A stretch of 64,000 bases of DNA from Bradyrhizobium diazoefficiens (GCF_016599855.1 NZ_CP067041.1:5332001-5396000), one strand, 5' to 3'; counted from the first letter of the stretch, positions 17,142 to 26,326 are shown. Numbers and translations are program-made. The notes: generated by a model from the sequence alone, not told the origin.

Positions 17142-17536
17142 TGCGTGGCCCTTGGCACCAGCTTCACCGTCGTGACCTGGATCGCGCTGCCGTCGGCGCG
17201 CTGGAGGCGCAGATTGACCGCCAGTGGCACAAAGCGATCGGTGGCGGGATTGCCGCCGGCGACGTTCATCGGCGCAATATCGACGCGCCAGCGGCTGCCG
17301 GCGAGCTGCCCGCTCTGCCGGCCGGGCTTCAGCAATCCGCGCGCCGGCAGATCTGCAAGCAACGTCTCCGCCGTGCCTGATAGCGCCAGACGCTGGTCGA
17401 TCGAGCGCGTGCCCTTTGTCGTGACGGCGACGACCGAGCCGATGGTTCCGAGCACGATGGCAATGATCGCGAGCGCGACTAGCGTCTCGATCAAGGTAAA
17501 CCCGGCGGCGCCGTCAGAGCAGCTTCTGCGGGACAA
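17138..17536 (-). CDS. gspI: Type II secretion minor pseudopilin GspI
   Basis: The 132-residue protein has leader plus prepilin site AAG|FTLIETLVALAIIAIVLG, with Glu at +5. The remainder, TAETLLADLPARG onward, fits the small GspI fold. The only upstream initiation codon that keeps the leader is TTG 17536, which lies inside the end of gspH, giving a 23-base overlap and implying translational coupling. Its stop overlaps the gspJ start by four bases. It would form the GspI-J-K tip of the pseudopilus. Confidence 0.88.
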   Translation of the reverse strand: MSRRSCSDGAAGFTLIETLVALAIIAIVLGTIGSVVAVTTKGTRSIDQRLALSGTAETLLADLPARGLLKPGRQSGQLAGSRWRVDIAPMNVAGGNPATDRFVPLAVNLRLQRADGSAIQVTTVKLVPRATQ

Positions 17537-18023
17537 TCTCGACGCCTCCGGTCAGCCAGTTGACGCGCACCTCGTAACCCATGCCGGGCCGCGCCAGCGC
17601 GATCGTCCCGCCGCACGACATGCCCGACGGAAAGAAATCGATCGACCGCGCCGTCGCGCGATCGGCGCAACGCGCAGCCAGCGTCGCCTGCACGATCACG
17701 TCGCGCGGCAGGCGGATGATCTGCCCGGTGACGCCGGAGCGAATCGCGCGCGCCTCCGCATCCACCTCTGTCGCGACCCTGACCTGCCGGCGCAGCGCGC
17801 TGTTCCGATCGGATTTCAGCAGCGCCGCGGTCTCGACCGCATAGCTCTCGAGCTTTGCCCGGGTCGTCGAGCGCGGGATCGCCGGCAGGACGATCGCCGC
17901 GAGCAGGCCGATGATCGCGAGCACGCACAGGATCTCGATCAGCGCGAAGCCCCGCTGGTCGAAGCCTTGCGCATCGCGAATGGGTTCAGCGCGCGCTGCT
18001 GACAATGTCGGCTGCCGTTCCAC
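17514..18023 (-). CDS. gspH: Type II secretion minor pseudopilin GspH
   Basis: The 169-residue product starts at GTG 18023 inside the end of gspG (38-base overlap). A 24-residue leader precedes QRG|FALIEILCVLAIIGLLAAIV, a prepilin site with Glu +5. The mature domain contains LKSDRNSALRRQVRVATEVD and the C-terminal IDFFPSGMSCGGTIAL segment characteristic of GspH/FimT proteins, including the conserved FxxxGxxxGG pattern. It is a minor subunit between the GspG shaft and the tip complex. Confidence 0.9.
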   Translation of the reverse strand: MERQPTLSAARAEPIRDAQGFDQRGFALIEILCVLAIIGLLAAIVLPAIPRSTTRAKLESYAVETAALLKSDRNSALRRQVRVATEVDAEARAIRSGVTGQIIRLPRDVIVQATLAARCADRATARSIDFFPSGMSCGGTIALARPGMGYEVRVNWLTGGVEIVPQKLL

Positions 18024-18441
18024 TGCCGCCTTCCTGACCGTCTGATCCGAGCGAGATGATCTCGTACGGAGCGCTCGCGCCCGGTGAACGATAAACGTAG
18101 CCGTGGCCCCAGGGATCGTTCGGCACCACGCCGCCGCGCAAGTAGGGCCCGTTCCAGCCGGCCTCGTTGTTGCTGCGCGTCAGCCCGACCAGGCCTTCAT
18201 TCGACGTCGGATATCGGCCGAGATCGAGATAATAAAGATCGAGCGCGCTGGAAAAGCTCTCGATCTGGATTTTCGCTGCCTTGGCCTTGGACTCGCTGAG
18301 ATAGTTCAGCACCCGCGGGCCGACCAGCGCCATGATCATGCCGATGATGGTGATGACGACCAGCATTTCGACCAGGGTGAAGCCAGCCTCTCCGCTCGGA
18401 GCGCGCCGCTGGCGGCGACTTGGCGATGGATGATTGGTCAT
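17986..18441 (-). CDS. gspG: Type II secretion major pseudopilin GspG
   Basis: The 151-residue protein has a basic leader ending at EAG|FTLVEMLVVITIIGMIMALV with Glu +5, then KAAKIQIESFSSALDLYYLDLGRYPTSNEGL, the family hallmark of GspG, and NDPWGHGYVYRSPG and LGSDGQEGG, the calcium-site region that stabilises the major pseudopilin. It would polymerise into the pseudopilus that drives export through GspD. It starts 26 bases downstream of gspF and precedes gspH with overlap. Length and motifs are fully canonical, suggesting a working system. Confidence 0.95.
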   Translation of the reverse strand: MTNHPSPSRRQRRAPSGEAGFTLVEMLVVITIIGMIMALVGPRVLNYLSESKAKAAKIQIESFSSALDLYYLDLGRYPTSNEGLVGLTRSNNEAGWNGPYLRGGVVPNDPWGHGYVYRSPGASAPYEIISLGSDGQEGGSGTAADIVSSAR

Positions 18442-18467
18442 TTCAAGCCCCTCCCGTTACCTTTCGT

Positions 18468-19679
18468 CTAACCGACAATCTGGCTTACCGACATCAGCGC
18501 CGTCATCACCGACGTGATCAGGCCTCCGACGACCAGCGAGATCGCGATGATTGCCGCAGGGCCGGCAATGCCGACCGCGCGGTCGAGCGTGCGTTGCAGC
18601 TTGGCCTCGTAGAATTCGGCAACCCGTCCGGACAGCATCGGCAGTTGCCCGGTCTCATCGCCCAATCTCAGCATGCGCACCGCCATTGGCGGTAACGCCT
18701 CCGTCTCTGCAAGCGCATCGGAGAGTTTTGAGCCATGGCGGACGCGATCGGCAGCCTCGCTCCAGACCATGGACGCGCCAGTCGTCGCCATCATGTCGAT
18801 GAGAATGCGGAGCGTGGTGGTGAGATTGACGCCGCTGCCGAGCAGCAGACCGAGATTGCGGCAGAACAGCGCCGTACGGTACGCGCCCATCACGTTGCGG
18901 ATCGCCGGCAGCCGCACAATCGCATTGGTGATGCCACGACGGACACGCTCCTGCCGCAGCACGAGCCACATTGTTGCGAGGGTGATCGCAAGTCCGGCCA
19001 GCACCGTCTCTGAATTGCTGCGTAAAAAGGTCGAGATGTTCAAGAACACGCCGACGATCGGATCGACCTTGGCGCCGAAGTCCTGCAAGACGCTCGCAAA
19101 TTGCGGCAGCACGAATGTCAGGAAGAACAGCAGCACGCAGCCGGCTGCGCCGAGCACGAAGACGGGGTAGCGAATCGCGTCCGTCAGGCGCCGTCTCAGC
19201 GCTTCGCCGCGCGCGCGTTCGCCGGCCAGCACCTCCAGCACCTGGTCCAGCGACCCTGACGCCTCGCCGACCCGCACCAGCGCGATATACATCGCCGGAA
19301 ACAGCCCTTCGTGCCGCGCCAGCGCCTCGGCAAAGCTCTCGCCGGAGACAACGCGCGCGCGGATGTCGGCGACGACCGGCCGCAGCCGTCCGAAATCCGG
19401 ATCGGCGGCAAGCAACTCCAGCGCGTCATTGATGCGGGCGCCGGCGCGCAGCAGCAGCGCAAGGTCGCGGGTGAGAATTGTGACATCCTCCGGCGTCGGC
19501 CTGTTGAACAGGCTCAGCACGCCACCCGCCGCACCGCCCTCCTCCGGCGCGACGTTGTCGACCAGCACCAGACCGAGCCGCTCGATCCGCGACGCCACGT
19601 CGCCCGGCGCAGGCGCAGCGATGGCTCCGGAGACCAGTTCGCCGTTGGCATTGAGCGCGCGGTAGCGATAGTTCGGCAT
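18468..19679 (-). CDS. gspF: Type II secretion inner-membrane platform protein GspF
   Basis: The 403-residue protein has the two-fold repeated GspF/PilC architecture: an N-terminal cytoplasmic region (YRYRALNANGELVSGAI), a first GspF domain with LLRAGARINDALELLA and LVRVGEASGSLDQVLEVLA, two membrane helices around residues 170-230, a second copy (ALFCRNLGLLLGSGVNLTTTLRIL ... MLRLGDETGQLPMLSGRVAEFYE) and a final membrane helix. It anchors the GspE ATPase and recruits pseudopilins. It follows gspE by three bases. Confidence 0.95.
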   Translation of the reverse strand: MPNYRYRALNANGELVSGAIAAPAPGDVASRIERLGLVLVDNVAPEEGGAAGGVLSLFNRPTPEDVTILTRDLALLLRAGARINDALELLAADPDFGRLRPVVADIRARVVSGESFAEALARHEGLFPAMYIALVRVGEASGSLDQVLEVLAGERARGEALRRRLTDAIRYPVFVLGAAGCVLLFFLTFVLPQFASVLQDFGAKVDPIVGVFLNISTFLRSNSETVLAGLAITLATMWLVLRQERVRRGITNAIVRLPAIRNVMGAYRTALFCRNLGLLLGSGVNLTTTLRILIDMMATTGASMVWSEAADRVRHGSKLSDALAETEALPPMAVRMLRLGDETGQLPMLSGRVAEFYEAKLQRTLDRAVGIAGPAAIIAISLVVGGLITSVMTALMSVSQIVG

Positions 19680-19682
19680 GGC

Positions 19683-21368
19683 TTAGCGCACCGTCGTGAC
19701 GCGGAAGACCTCGGGCACTGTCGTCAACCCGGAACGGCATTTTGCAACCGCATCCTCCAGCATCGTCGTCATGCCGCCTCGCATCGCGGCGGCGTCGACC
19801 GAATGGGAGTCGGTCTGCGGCCCGATCAGCCCGCGCACCTCGTCGGACATTTCGAGGATCTCGAACACGCCGTTGCGGCCGCGATAGCCGGTGCCGCCGC
19901 AGCGCTCGCAACCGCCGGCCTCGTGCACGACCTCGCCGCACTTGAATCCGATCACGGCAAAGCGCGGATCCTTGGCGAGATCGGCCTCGGTCAGCGCGTG
20001 GGGCACCTTGCAGCGGTCGCAGAGCATGCGCACCAGCCGCTGCGCCACCACGGCGCGCAACGTGGATTTGAGCAGAAACCCTTCGATGCCGAGATCAATC
20101 AGGCGCGGCACGGCCGCCGCGGCCGTCTCGGTGTGCAGCGTCGTCAGCACAAGATGGCCGGTCAGCGCGGCATGAATCGCGATGTGCGCGGTCTCGGCAT
20201 CGCGGACCTCGCCGACCATGATAACGTCGGGGTCCTGACGCACGAAAGCCCGCATGGCGGAGGCAAACGTCAGCCCGATCGACGGCTTGACCTGGGACTG
20301 GTTGATGCCAGGAATCTCGTACTCGACGGGATCCTCGATGGTGAGGATCTTTCGCGTCGGCTCGTTGAGGATCGACAGCATGGTGGCAAGCGTCGTGGTC
20401 TTGCCGCTGCCGGTCGGTCCGGTGATCACGATCATGCCATGCGGCATCGCGAGCAGGCGCGTCATCGCGCTCTCGTCGCGGGTTCGCAAGCCAAGCTTGC
20501 TCATCTCGAGCAGGCCGCGATCGCGCGGCAATAAGCGGATCACGGCGCTCTCGCCATGCTGCGTCGGCATGGTGGCGACGCGGACGTCGAGTTCGCTGCG
20601 CCCGACGCGGACCCGCGCCGCGCCATCCTGCGGCAGGCGCCGCTCGGCGATGTTGAGGCTTGCAAGAATCTTGATGCGCGAGATCAGCGCCTGCGGCGGG
20701 ATGCCGTGCGGCGACGGCAACGCACGCAGGAGACCGTCGACGCGCATGCGCACTACGAGCCCGGCGCGGAACGGCTCGACGTGAATGTCGCTGGCGCGCA
20801 GATCGACTGCGCGCTCCAGCAGATCGTTGAGCGCACGCACCACCGGCGCACCGCTGGCGAGATCGCGCAGGCTCTCGATGTCGTCGTCGGACTGCGCTGC
20901 GCGGCCGGCGCCTTGGTCTGCATTCGCATCGCCGGCATCGGCTCGCTGATCGAGGACTGTCGTAATGTCCTCATATGACGCTACGACGACATCAATAGGC
21001 GTTCCGAACACGATTTCCGCGGCCCGAATGGCGGCCGAGTCGGAGGGATCGGCGACGGCCAGGCGGAATCCGCCATCCGGCGCGCCAAAGGGAAAGATGG
21101 TGGATTCCCGCAGGAATCGACGCGAAAAACCTTCGAGGCGAGGCGTGGTCGTGAGTAGTTGCGGAAGACTCACCCGCGGCAGAGCGAAATAGTCGGACAG
21201 CTCGTCGGCGAACTCCGCCGCCGAGAGGTCGGTGGCTTCCCAAAACTCGCGCAACGGACGCGTAAGCGCGGGATTGGCTGCGTTTTCCACACGGACATGC
21301 GCGCGCGACGGCAGTGAATATTTTTCCAGGAGGTGCTGCCGGAAGCTATCGGCGGTACGGTCTCGCAT
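19683..21368 (-). CDS. gspE: Type II secretion ATPase GspE
   Basis: From ATG 21368 the protein has 561 residues; in-frame GTG 21377 and TTG 21404 are possible earlier starts and none has a convincing ribosome site. The N-terminal N1E/N2E region (GFSRRFLRESTIFPFG) is followed by the secretion ATPase: SDIHVEPFR, Walker A GPTGSGKTTTL near residue 317, ILTIEDPVEYEIPG, RQDPDVIMVGEVRDAETA and LVLTTLHTE. A C-terminal zinc motif with paired CxxC (CDRC near 447, CERC near 484) is intact, as in typical GspE. It hydrolyses ATP to drive pseudopilus growth. It is the first gene of the minus-strand operon, divergent from gspD. Confidence 0.95.
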   Translation of the reverse strand: MRDRTADSFRQHLLEKYSLPSRAHVRVENAANPALTRPLREFWEATDLSAAEFADELSDYFALPRVSLPQLLTTTPRLEGFSRRFLRESTIFPFGAPDGGFRLAVADPSDSAAIRAAEIVFGTPIDVVVASYEDITTVLDQRADAGDANADQGAGRAAQSDDDIESLRDLASGAPVVRALNDLLERAVDLRASDIHVEPFRAGLVVRMRVDGLLRALPSPHGIPPQALISRIKILASLNIAERRLPQDGAARVRVGRSELDVRVATMPTQHGESAVIRLLPRDRGLLEMSKLGLRTRDESAMTRLLAMPHGMIVITGPTGSGKTTTLATMLSILNEPTRKILTIEDPVEYEIPGINQSQVKPSIGLTFASAMRAFVRQDPDVIMVGEVRDAETAHIAIHAALTGHLVLTTLHTETAAAAVPRLIDLGIEGFLLKSTLRAVVAQRLVRMLCDRCKVPHALTEADLAKDPRFAVIGFKCGEVVHEAGGCERCGGTGYRGRNGVFEILEMSDEVRGLIGPQTDSHSVDAAAMRGGMTTMLEDAVAKCRSGLTTVPEVFRVTTVR

Positions 21369-21437
21369 CGCATTCACGGCGTTGACCTTGTTACTTGAAT
21401 GCAACGGCTTCGACAGGTCACGGAAGGTCCTTTGCCC

Positions 21438-21465
21438 TTGACTTATTTCTTAGCAAAAACATAAT
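21438..21465 (+). promoter_or_regulatory. Candidate sigma-70 promoter of gspD-gspO
   Basis: TTGACT (21438-21443) and CATAAT (21460-21465) are separated by 16 bases in a locally AT-rich stretch between the divergent gspE and gspD genes. Transcription would begin near 21472, about 35 bases before ATG 21507, which supports that start over the TTG at 21480. This is read from the sequence only. Confidence 0.55.
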
Positions 21466-21506
21466 CGTGGGGCAAATTATTGCGCGTCCGAACCACGGGG
21501 GATCGG

Positions 21507-23888
21507 ATGCTTTTTTCTCGCAGCGTTGGTGGGCGTATTTTGTTTGAAGTGGTCCAGCCGCTCTTGCGCCTGCGCTCAGTATTGACTGGAACGCTCGTCC
21601 TTGTCTCGTCCGCCTTTCTGCTCTCGGCCTGCATCGTCACGGCCGATCAGTCGATCGAAGCAGACCCCAAGGATCCGCGCGCGCAGGATCTTGTCGACAA
21701 GATCCGCGCCCTCGACCTCCAGCCGCGTCAGCCTTCGGATGCTGGAGCAAGCGGCATTACGCAAGCCAAGTCGTCGAAACCCGCGATCTATCTCAGTGAT
21801 GGCACGACGCCCCAAGGCGGTACTTTGGTCGAGCGCGATGATGGCGGCGGCAGCGGGTACGACCTCAATTTCGAAAATGCGCCGGTCGCGACCGTGGCCA
21901 AGGTCATTCTCGGTGACGTTCTCAATGTCGGCTACACGATCGATCCCCGCGTTCAGGGAACCGTGACGCTCGCCTCGGTGCGCCCGGTCCCCAAGGCGGA
22001 CGCGATCTATGTGCTGGAGAATGCGCTGCGCATGTCCGGCGTAGCGCTGGTGCACGACCGCACCGGCTATCGCCTGTTGCCGGCGCCGGAGGCCGGCCCC
22101 GGCGGCCTCGACCGCTCGGCGAGCGTCGAAGCCGGCCAGGGGGTTACCGTGGTGCCATTGCGCTACACCTCGGCGCAAAATATTTTCAAGCTGCTCGATG
22201 CCTTCGGCGTGAAGGCCTCGACCATGCGTCCCGACAATTCACGCAACACCTTGATCGTCAGTGGCAGCGGAACTGACCGGGCGACCGCGGTTGACACAAT
22301 TCTGTCATTCGACGCCGACTGGATGCGCGGTCAGTCGGTTGGCATCTTCCCGGTACGCAATTCCGCGCCCGAGCCTGTGATCACCGAGATCGAGAAGATC
22401 ATGGACTCCGGCGAAGGCGGTATGAGCCAGAACATGATCAAAATGCAGCCGATTGCGCGGCTGAACTCGATCCTGGTCGTAACCCAGAAGCCGGAATATC
22501 TGAAGCGCGCGCAGACATGGATTGCGCGGCTGGACCGTTCCGACACCGACGGCGTCAACCTGAAATCCTATCCGCTCCGTTACGGCAATTCGAAGCTGGT
22601 CGTTTCGATGCTGGACGAGATGCTGCTCAACCAGAGCTCGACGAGCAACACCTCGCTCGACAGCGCATCAAGCCAGGTCGCGCCTGGCGCGGGCCTCTCG
22701 ACGTCGTCCTCCGGCAATCCAGTGGCTTCCTTGAGCGCGTTGCCAACGGCCGCTGCCGGCGCCGCAACCCCGGTCACCGGAGCTCCGGGATCATCGTTCG
22801 GCGCCCGGCCGGCTGCCACCGCCGTCTCTGCAACACCTGCGCAGGACAATAACGCCGGGGGATTGTCGGGCGGCGGCACAAAGTCCGGCATCAACGGCAT
22901 CCTTCAGAATGTGCGGATCACCGCTGACGTCACCAATAACGCCGTGCTCGTCTATGCCAATCAGGAGGCCCAGCGCATCGTCGAGCAGACGATCCGCCAG
23001 ATCGACCGGCCGCAGCGCCAGATCGCAATCGAAGCGACCATCGCCGAGGTCACGCTGAACGACCAGCTGAATTACGGCGTGCAGTACTTCCTGGCGAGCA
23101 AGAAGGGCTCGATCTCCAACACCATCTCCGGTGTCAGCAATGCCGCGACTGTCGGCAGCGGTGCGGTGGAAGCGGCGTCCAGCGCCGTCAACGCCGCGGG
23201 CGGCGCGCTGCTCGGACGTGTCCTGCCGGGCTTCAACTTCCTGGTCGGCTCCGAGAACTCGCCGCGTGTCATTCTCGATGCGTTGCATAGCGTCACCGAC
23301 GTTAAGGTGCTGTCGAACCCGTCATTGGTGGTGCTGGACAATCAGGCCGCGACCTTGCAAGTCGGCGACCAGGTGCCGTTCTCGACCGGCACCGCGACCG
23401 TGCTGACCGCCAACAACACGGTGGTTAACACCATCGACTACAAGAACACCGGCATCATCCTGCGCGTGCTGCCGCGCGCCAATGCCAACGGCAATGTCGT
23501 GCTCGACATCGAACAGGAAATCTCGAGCGTGGCCGCCGGCAGCGCCAACTCGCTGACGCCGACGATCTCGCAGCGTCGGGTCAAGAGCTCGATCGCGGTA
23601 ACGAGCGGGCAGACCGTGCTGCTCGCCGGCCTGATCAGCGAGACCGAGAACAAGCAGCGCCAGGGCATTCCCGTGCTCGATTCCATTCCCGGTGTCGGCG
23701 ATGCCTTCTCGCACCAGACCAACACGCGCGCACGCACCGAGCTGATTCTGTTCATTCGTCCGACCGTCATCAAGGACGGTGTTGATGCGCATGTCATCGC
23801 CGAGGAGATGCGTAGCAAGATGAACAGCCACCTGGTCGGGACCAGCAATCCTGTGGTCACCGTTAGCCCGCCCAAGACGGCGCGTTAA
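21507..23888 (+). CDS. gspD: Type II secretion secretin GspD
   Basis: The 793-residue product starts at ATG 21507 with GGGGGAT upstream. A signal peptide ends in LLSAC, so the secretin is predicted to be a lipoprotein. An N0 domain (LNFENAPVATVAKVILGDVLNVGYTI) is followed by N1-N3 repeats, a Ser/Ala/Gly-rich insert at about residues 375-455 (within the N3 region), and the secretin barrel core from about 490 onward: QIAIEATIAEVTLNDQLNYG, VLSNPSLVVLDNQAATLQVGDQVP, GIILRVLPRANANG and VTSGQTVLLAGLISE, then ELILFIRPTVI. It forms the outer-membrane channel. It is coupled to gspO with three bases between. Confidence 0.95.
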   Translation: MLFSRSVGGRILFEVVQPLLRLRSVLTGTLVLVSSAFLLSACIVTADQSIEADPKDPRAQDLVDKIRALDLQPRQPSDAGASGITQAKSSKPAIYLSDGTTPQGGTLVERDDGGGSGYDLNFENAPVATVAKVILGDVLNVGYTIDPRVQGTVTLASVRPVPKADAIYVLENALRMSGVALVHDRTGYRLLPAPEAGPGGLDRSASVEAGQGVTVVPLRYTSAQNIFKLLDAFGVKASTMRPDNSRNTLIVSGSGTDRATAVDTILSFDADWMRGQSVGIFPVRNSAPEPVITEIEKIMDSGEGGMSQNMIKMQPIARLNSILVVTQKPEYLKRAQTWIARLDRSDTDGVNLKSYPLRYGNSKLVVSMLDEMLLNQSSTSNTSLDSASSQVAPGAGLSTSSSGNPVASLSALPTAAAGAATPVTGAPGSSFGARPAATAVSATPAQDNNAGGLSGGGTKSGINGILQNVRITADVTNNAVLVYANQEAQRIVEQTIRQIDRPQRQIAIEATIAEVTLNDQLNYGVQYFLASKKGSISNTISGVSNAATVGSGAVEAASSAVNAAGGALLGRVLPGFNFLVGSENSPRVILDALHSVTDVKVLSNPSLVVLDNQAATLQVGDQVPFSTGTATVLTANNTVVNTIDYKNTGIILRVLPRANANGNVVLDIEQEISSVAAGSANSLTPTISQRRVKSSIAVTSGQTVLLAGLISETENKQRQGIPVLDSIPGVGDAFSHQTNTRARTELILFIRPTVIKDGVDAHVIAEEMRSKMNSHLVGTSNPVVTVSPPKTAR

Positions 23889-23891
23889 GGC

Positions 23892-24488
23892 GTGACCGAC
23901 GAGGCCGAGCATGACGGGATGCGCCCCCCGCTCGTCCTCAGCCTCGCGCTGCTTGTCGGCGTGTTCGCGAGCCTCGTCACGGCACCCGGCGCGGAAGGCA
24001 TCTATGGTGCGTTTCTGGCCGCGCTGATGCTTGCCATCGCGGCGAACGATGCCCGGCACTATCTGATCCCGAACGAGCTGAGCGGGGCCGCCTTCGCGCT
24101 CGCCTTGCTCCGCGCCGCCGCCTTCGTGCCGGACGAGGGCGCACAGGCACTGTTCTGGCCGGTCGCGCGCGCCGTGGCCGTGGCCCTTCCGCTCCTGCTC
24201 CTGATGCTGGCGTATCGACATTGGCGCGGCCGCGACGGGCTCGGCCTCGGCGACGTCAAGCTCGCCGCGGTCTGTGGGGCCTGGCTCGATCTTGCGACTG
24301 GCGCTGCGGTGATCGAGCTCGCGGCGCTGCTTGCGATCGGCGCCTATGTCGCCAATGCCGCTTTGCAAAGGAAACGGCTGCGTGGGACCGCCTTCCTGCC
24401 GTTCGGACTGTTCCTGGCGCCGTCGATCTGGATCGGCTGGCTGGGCGAGACCTGGTATCTGAACTGGCTCGGCGGCTGGCCGAGCTAA
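23892..24488 (+). CDS. gspO: Prepilin peptidase (A24 family), short form lacking the methylase domain
   Basis: The 198-residue membrane protein carries both aspartates of the A24 aspartyl protease: AANDARHYLIPN (first Asp) and GLGLGDVKLAA, the GxGD motif. About six membrane helices are present. The N-terminal cytoplasmic domain of PulO/PilD, which carries the CxxC zinc motif and methylates the mature N-terminus, is absent, so the protein resembles CpaA-type short peptidases. It begins at GTG 23892, three bases after gspD, and would cleave the leaders of GspG-K. Whether another enzyme methylates the pseudopilins cannot be told here. Confidence 0.87.
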   Translation: MTDEAEHDGMRPPLVLSLALLVGVFASLVTAPGAEGIYGAFLAALMLAIAANDARHYLIPNELSGAAFALALLRAAAFVPDEGAQALFWPVARAVAVALPLLLLMLAYRHWRGRDGLGLGDVKLAAVCGAWLDLATGAAVIELAALLAIGAYVANAALQRKRLRGTAFLPFGLFLAPSIWIGWLGETWYLNWLGGWPS

Positions 24489-24502
24489 GGCCCGACGTGG
24501 TC

Positions 24503-24517
24503 AGGACGAATCGTCCT
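24503..24517. repeat. 15-base palindrome downstream of gspO
   Basis: AGGACGA and TCGTCCT are perfect inverted arms around a single A, just after the gspO stop. There is no T-run, so it is not a convincing terminator; it may be a protein-binding site or chance. Confidence 0.3.
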
Positions 24518-24603
24518 CGCGGCGCAACCCGCCGTCCGCCATCTTCTACTGTGCATGGGGTTGTTTTGGGCTTTTCTGTCGAAAGGCCATTGAGCGCCAG
24601 GTC

Positions 24604-25146
24604 TCAGTGCTCGCGGCTCGGTGCCCATTCCAGCGCCCGCAGGCGGGCCTGGGCGATCTCGCCACGCGTCATCTTGCTGGTGACGGCGTCGCGGATCCGG
24701 GCCCGCGACTCCCGTACCCGCGGCGGCGACGCCGCGGCCGACAGGTTCAGCCATTTGGAGGCTTCGACAATGTCCTGCGGCACGCCAAAGCCGCGGTCAT
24801 AGAGCAGCCCCAGCAAATATTGCGCGCGGGGATCGCCCTGCTCCGCCGCCCGGCGGTACCACATCGCGGCTTCCGTGTAGTTCTGCGGCACGCCGCGGCC
24901 GGTCTCGAACAGAAAGCCGAGATAGGACTGCGCCGCCGCATTGCCGCGCTCGGCGAGCGGAATGAAGACGCGGGACGCCGTCACATAGTCCTGCCGCTGG
25001 AAGGCGAAGATGCCCTGGCCGAGCGCCTGGGCACTCGCGGGGGAGGCCCATGCGAGCATCAGACCTGCGCTACCCAGCACCACCAGGACGCGCAGCAGCG
25101 ATCGAAACCCACCGTCCGAATCCTGATTGGGGTCAATCCTGCTCAT
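24604..25146 (-). CDS. Secreted Sel1-repeat protein
   Basis: The 180-residue protein starts at ATG 25146 with GAGAAGG upstream. A signal sequence runs to about residue 40 (LMLAWASPASAQA). Then come three Sel1-like TPR units with the typical A-x-x-x-L-G-x-x-x-x-x-G-x-G-V-x-x-x-x-x-x-A pattern: AAAQSYLGFLFETGRGVPQNY, PRAQYLLGLLYDRGFGVPQDI and partial copies. Such proteins act as periplasmic scaffolds. It lies between the T2SS and a methyltransferase on the minus strand; a functional link to secretion is possible but not shown. Confidence 0.8.
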   Translation of the reverse strand: MSRIDPNQDSDGGFRSLLRVLVVLGSAGLMLAWASPASAQALGQGIFAFQRQDYVTASRVFIPLAERGNAAAQSYLGFLFETGRGVPQNYTEAAMWYRRAAEQGDPRAQYLLGLLYDRGFGVPQDIVEASKWLNLSAAASPPRVRESRARIRDAVTSKMTRGEIAQARLRALEWAPSREH

Positions 25147-25223
25147 CGATCTGGCCTTCTCGTCGACTGCGTCTGGGACACGTTATTCTGCTCCGATGAC
25201 AGAATCCATACGCTCTTGCTCGG

Positions 25224-26150
25224 CTAAATCGCGCGGCCGACGACGACGCGGCTGCCGCCCGCAGGCCAACGCAGGCCTGCGAGCGTCAGGCGCACCTCGG
25301 CGCGCAGGATCGCCGTGAACAGACGGTTGATCCGCGGGTCGAGCGCGAATTCCTGCTCGACCTGCTCATTCCGATCGACGCCACGCGCCCACAAGCGGCT
25401 TGCGACCATCGTAGGCAGCAACAGGGACGTATAGGAGGTCGAGAACAGCACTTCGAAACCGCTTTGCTCAAGCTTCCGCTCGAGCTCGCCGCGACGATAG
25501 CGGCGTTCGTGATAGGCGATCTCGTCGGCGCGGCTCCACAACCACGGATGCTGGGGGACCGCAATGACGACGCCGCCTCCCGTCACCAGCGCGCCGCGGA
25601 TCTGAGCGAGCACGCCCTCATCGTCGGCGATATGTTCTATGACGTCAAAGGCGCCGACAAGGTCAAAGGCGCCGGAGGCCGGAATATGACGCGCATCCAT
25701 CTGCACGAACTCGACCTTTGGCAGGCGCTCTCGGGCGAAAGCAAGTCCCGAAGGATGCAGCTCCGAGCCGACCAGGCGCCACCAGCTGCGCGACTGCGCA
25801 ATTGCGCGCAGCACGGCGCCGTTTCCGCAGCCGACTTCGAGGAAACGGAGGGCCTCGGGGAAGAAGCGGGCGATTAACCCGACCAGCAGTTCGTTGCGGG
25901 CCACAAACCAGAAATGCTCATCTTCGACCTCAGCAAGCATCTTGAAGGCGCTGGGGTCCATGCCGCTGATCTTGTCGGCGAGCTCGGGCGCAAGCATGGC
26001 AATCCCCGCACTCTCTGCCACGACATGGGCACACGCCGGACAACGCCAGCCGGCTGGCCAGACTGGCTCGCCATCCTCGATTGCCTGTTCCCCACTGCAG
26101 GCGGGGCAGCGGCGGCGCCCGATCGCCAATTCCGTCATGCCGGCGCCCAT
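25224..26150 (-). CDS. Class I methyltransferase with N-terminal zinc ribbon
   Basis: The 308-residue product begins with a zinc-ribbon-like segment carrying two CPAC motifs (residues about 15-18 and 38-41). The SAM domain follows: FLEVGCGNGAVLRAIA (motif I), ELHPSGLAFARERLP, and DLVGAFDVIEHIADDEGVLAQI, then VVIAVPQHPWLW and YHERRYRRGELE, typical of methyltransferase-11/12 proteins in surface-glycan loci. ATG 26150 is used; an ATG at 26138 is equally possible since neither has a clear ribosome site. It is divergent from the WbqC gene (176 bases), so both probably serve glycan decoration. Substrate unknown. Confidence 0.75.
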   Translation of the reverse strand: MGAGMTELAIGRRRCPACSGEQAIEDGEPVWPAGWRCPACAHVVAESAGIAMLAPELADKISGMDPSAFKMLAEVEDEHFWFVARNELLVGLIARFFPEALRFLEVGCGNGAVLRAIAQSRSWWRLVGSELHPSGLAFARERLPKVEFVQMDARHIPASGAFDLVGAFDVIEHIADDEGVLAQIRGALVTGGGVVIAVPQHPWLWSRADEIAYHERRYRRGELERKLEQSGFEVLFSTSYTSLLLPTMVASRLWARGVDRNEQVEQEFALDPRINRLFTAILRAEVRLTLAGLRWPAGGSRVVVGRAI

Positions 26151-26326
26151 CGATCAAAAAAGGGCGCAGCGGGAACGCTGATTGGAGGTGAATTCATCGG
26201 CAGGTCACGGTAAAAGGCGGCCTTGTCCGGCCAGAGGCATGCCGGCAACCTGTTCGGATCATCCGCGCTCGTCAAGCCTCGTTTCGAGGATGAGCCGGCC
26301 CCTCAAGACTGGTCGCAAGCCACAAC

